From: an uncultured Microbacterium sp.
GTDB taxonomy: Bacteria > Actinomycetota > Actinomycetes > Actinomycetales > Microbacteriaceae
NCBI GenBank assembly: GCA_913774665.1
Contig: CAJYHN010000002.1
Coordinates: 310,001 to 374,000 of the forward strand
Direction: 5' to 3'
DNA length: 64,000 nucleotides
A program made the position numbers and the translations under genes. The notes under the pieces are model-generated. The model did no database searches. It was given only the letters and a program-made list of their open reading frames with translations, and was not told where the DNA came from. Positions 61,803 to 64,000 of the stretch are shown piece by piece (position 1 is the stretch's first letter; every line of letters begins with the position of its first letter).

Positions 61803-62840
61803 TCAGCCCCCGTAGGGCGCGCGGGTGGCGATGATGGTGATCATGCGCTCGAGAGCGAACACGGGGTCTCTCGACGCGCCCTTGACCTCGGCGTCGGCTC
61901 GAGCCGTGGCGTGGATCGCCATGCCGAGCGTGTTGCCCGTCCAGCCGACCAGGTCGCGGCGGGCACGATCGACCTGCCAGTCCTTCATGCCCAGGCGCTG
62001 AGCGAGCATCGACGACGACTCGCGGGTGCCCGCCACGCGCGCCATGGTGCGGAGCTTCATCGCGACCGCGGCGACGAGCGGGACGGGATCGGCCCCGGAT
62101 GCCAGCGCGTGCCGCAGCGCGAGCAGGGCGGGGCCGTACTGCCCGGCGATGGCGGTGTCGGCCACGGTGAAGGCCGAGGTCTCGACGCGACCCCCGTAGT
62201 AGCGCTCGACGGTCCGCTCGTCGATGTCGCCCGGGACGTCGGAGATCAGTTGCTGGCAGGCCGCGGCCAGCTCGGTGAGGTCGTCGGCGAAGGCCGAGAC
62301 CAGGGACCGGAGGGCGACGGGGGCGATCCGCTTGTGCGCGGCCTTGAACTCGCCGACGGCGAAGTCGAATCGGTCGGAGTCGCGCTTGACCGCGGGGCAG
62401 GCGATCTCGATGCCGCTGCCCTGACCCGCGCGGATGCCGTCGAGCAGCTTCTTGCCGCGAACGCTCGCTCCCGTGTGGCGCAGCACGACGGTCGCGCCAT
62501 CCTGCGGGTGGGCGAGATACGACACCGCCTCGGTGAGGAAGGTGTCGCTGCACTTCTCGACCCCGCTGACGCGGACGAGTCGGGGCTCGCCGAACAGCGA
62601 CGGCGACGTGACGCTGAGCAGGGTGCCGGCGGCGTAGTCGTCGGCACGGATATCGGTGACCTCGAGACTCGGGTCTTCGCTCTTGAGCATCGACCGGATG
62701 CCCGCGATCGCACGCTCGGCGCAGACCTCTTCGGGGCCCGAGACCAGGACGATCGGCGCGGGCTGAGGGGAACGCCACGACACCTGGGGAATGGCCGACT
62801 TCGCCTTGGCGGGGGCGGAGCGTCGGGGAGCCGGAGTCAC
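61803..62840 (-). CDS. holA: DNA polymerase III delta subunit
   Basis: The 345-residue clamp-loader subunit has an N-terminal AAA-like part (SWRSPQPAPIVLVSGPEEVC, AIAGIRSML), the middle helical lid (ADDLTELAAACQQLISDVPG) and a C-terminal collar domain (DPVPLVAAVAMKLRTMARVA). Walker motifs are missing, as expected for delta. The start ATG 62840 fits; an extended N-terminus is rich in Ala, Pro and Lys. It lies just after comEC in the usual order. Confidence 0.92.
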   Translation of the reverse strand: MTPAPRRSAPAKAKSAIPQVSWRSPQPAPIVLVSGPEEVCAERAIAGIRSMLKSEDPSLEVTDIRADDYAAGTLLSVTSPSLFGEPRLVRVSGVEKCSDTFLTEAVSYLAHPQDGATVVLRHTGASVRGKKLLDGIRAGQGSGIEIACPAVKRDSDRFDFAVGEFKAAHKRIAPVALRSLVSAFADDLTELAAACQQLISDVPGDIDERTVERYYGGRVETSAFTVADTAIAGQYGPALLALRHALASGADPVPLVAAVAMKLRTMARVAGTRESSSMLAQRLGMKDWQVDRARRDLVGWTGNTLGMAIHATARADAEVKGASRDPVFALERMITIIATRAPYGG

Positions 62841-62849
62841 TCCCCCAGC

Positions 62850-64000
62850 CTACCGACCGGCTCCGACATCGCCGGTCGGGTCGCGCGCCCCTTCCCCGGG
62901 TCCCGCCCGCTCGCGCCACAGGGTGAGTCTTCCCTCTTCGTCGATCCACACCGCCAGCGCGCCGTCCCGATCGGTGCGCGCCGCCGTGGTTCCTAGAGCC
63001 GTCAGGATGCCGAGGAGCTTCGCGGTCGGATGCCCGTAGTCGTTGTCGGCGCCGACCCCGATGAGCCCGACCGCCGGATGCAGCGCCCGATAGAGCGCGG
63101 CATCCTGGTCGGCGCTGCCGTGGTGGGAGACCTTCACGACCCGCACGCGCGGGACGTCGACCCGCCGCCGGAGGGCGGACTGCGCCTGCTCGCCGAGGTC
63201 GCCGAGCAGCAGCGTGCGAGGAAAGCCCGGGCCGGCGACGTCGATCGCGACGGAGGCATCGTTTCCGGGCTCGGCGTTCGGGGCGGGACCGAGCGCCTGC
63301 CACCGCGTATCGCCGAGAGCGCCCGTCATACCGTTCGTCGCCCCCTGCACGCGCGCTCCGGCCTGCGAGAACCGGTCGAGGAGTCGTCGGTCGGCCGCTT
63401 CGTCGGGCGGCCCGTGCACCACCAGATCGACCCGCCCCATCACCGCCGCGGACCCCCCGACGTGATCGAGGTCGAAGTGCGTCAGGACGACGAGGGCGAG
63501 ATGGTCCACCCCGAACGTCTGCAGGCAGCGGGTCAGCGCCTCGGGTTCGGGTCCGGTGTCGACCAGCGCCACGGCGTCCCCTGAACGCCACAGCGTCGCG
63601 TCGCCCTGACCGACATCGCACATGGCCACCTGCCACGCCACGGGCACGGTCAGGGGACCCGCAACGGTGCGGACCGCCGTCTGACCGAGGACCAGGCCGA
63701 CGACCACGGCGACGGCAAGGGAGGAGATCGCGGTGATCCGGGGCAGCCGGTGCGGTCTCACGACGGCGATGCCGACGGCGGCGCCGACGCCGGCGAGCAG
63801 GGCCGCTCCGATGGGACCGCCGGGCCACGGCAGGTTCTGGGCCGACACCGCGGCGGTCGTGTGCGCGACGGCCGCGATCCACGCGGCCGGCAGCCAGGCG
63901 AGCGCCGTCAGACCGTCCCTCAGCCACGGGAACGGGGCGATGCAGGCGAGGGCTCCGGCGATCGTGGCGGGCGCCGCGGCGGGGTCGGCGACGAGGTTGG
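62850..64000 (-). CDS. comEC: ComEC/Rec2-family DNA channel (C-terminal part, cut by window edge)
   Basis: The 383 residues in view belong to the C-terminal half: transmembrane segments (WIAAVAHTTAAV, AVGIAVVRPHRLPRI) and a metallo-beta-lactamase-like domain with HFDLDHVGG, SHHGSADQDA and the GVGADNDYGHPTAK segment near the end. ComEC carries single-stranded DNA across the membrane in natural transformation. Upstream sequence continues in frame to base 64000 (NLVADPAAAPATIAGALA). Whether the strain is competent is not shown here. Confidence 0.92.
   Translation of the reverse strand, partial: NLVADPAAAPATIAGALACIAPFPWLRDGLTALAWLPAAWIAAVAHTTAAVSAQNLPWPGGPIGAALLAGVGAAVGIAVVRPHRLPRITAISSLAVAVVVGLVLGQTAVRTVAGPLTVPVAWQVAMCDVGQGDATLWRSGDAVALVDTGPEPEALTRCLQTFGVDHLALVVLTHFDLDHVGGSAAVMGRVDLVVHGPPDEAADRRLLDRFSQAGARVQGATNGMTGALGDTRWQALGPAPNAEPGNDASVAIDVAGPGFPRTLLLGDLGEQAQSALRRRVDVPRVRVVKVSHHGSADQDAALYRALHPAVGLIGVGADNDYGHPTAKLLGILTALGTTAARTDRDGALAVWIDEEGRLTLWRERAGPGEGARDPTGDVGAGR

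Overview
The window is a piece of a high-GC actinobacterial chromosome, almost certainly Microbacteriaceae and most likely Microbacterium. The evidence is the very high GC content, many GTG starts, TGATG/ATGA gene junctions, actinobacterial families (DUF3145, the DUF6230/DUF6114 pair, DnaJ2 with HrcA, RecO-UppS, DnaG-Dgt-DusB) and protein sequences typical of that family. No rRNA genes, insertion sequences, phage genes or CRISPR arrays are visible.

Layout. 1-12 kb: a partial DUF3145 gene, two secreted or membrane proteins facing a two-component system, a TetR regulator facing a DUF6230-DUF6114-secreted protein operon, two CNNM/CBS (CorC-like) transporters behind an unusual leader, an SDR enzyme, a zinc-ribbon/DUF559-like nuclease and a DUF4190 membrane protein. 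12.4-17.4 kb: after a tRNA(CAU) comes an accessory island. It holds a small helical protein, a 529-residue protein with a helical N-terminus and a serine-hydrolase C-terminus, a YbaB-like protein, a second small helical protein, and four paralogous lipoproteins of which two are frameshifted. From about 13.54 kb the base composition is visibly less GC-rich. 17.5-33.4 kb: a DMT transporter, peptide deformylase, an ATP-grasp ligase/lipoprotein pair, a DUF4166/SRPBCC pair, a truncated glutaminase, an acyltransferase/SGNH protein facing a Ser/Thr kinase, tRNA-Asn, an orphan ABC ATPase, and dnaG, dgt, dusB and a FrnE-like oxidoreductase. 33.4-41 kb: a tripartite tricarboxylate transporter (TctABC) with a CaiB-type CoA-transferase and a citryl-CoA-lyase-like enzyme, divergent from an IclR regulator, an RraA-like aldolase/decarboxylase and a D-2-hydroxyacid dehydrogenase. 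This looks like a complete uptake-activation-cleavage pathway for an organic acid. 41-64 kb: mostly housekeeping genes read leftward: uppS, recO, leuA with a leucine-rich leader peptide, era, a CorC-like protein, ybeY, phoH, HIT, rsmE, dnaJ, hrcA with CIRCE, hemW, lepA, holA and comEC (partial), plus rpsT on the other strand.

The most interesting points are (1) the hydrolase plus lipoprotein-array island, whose layout resembles a type VII-secreted lipase toxin with lipoprotein immunity genes; (2) a proline-containing 25-codon upstream ORF whose end forms a hairpin that hides the Shine-Dalgarno sequence of a CorC-like transporter gene; (3) the leuA leader peptide and hairpin; (4) four tandem copies of a 67-bp palindrome between hrcA and hemW; and (5) the Tct/CoA organic-acid cluster with a clear palindromic operator.
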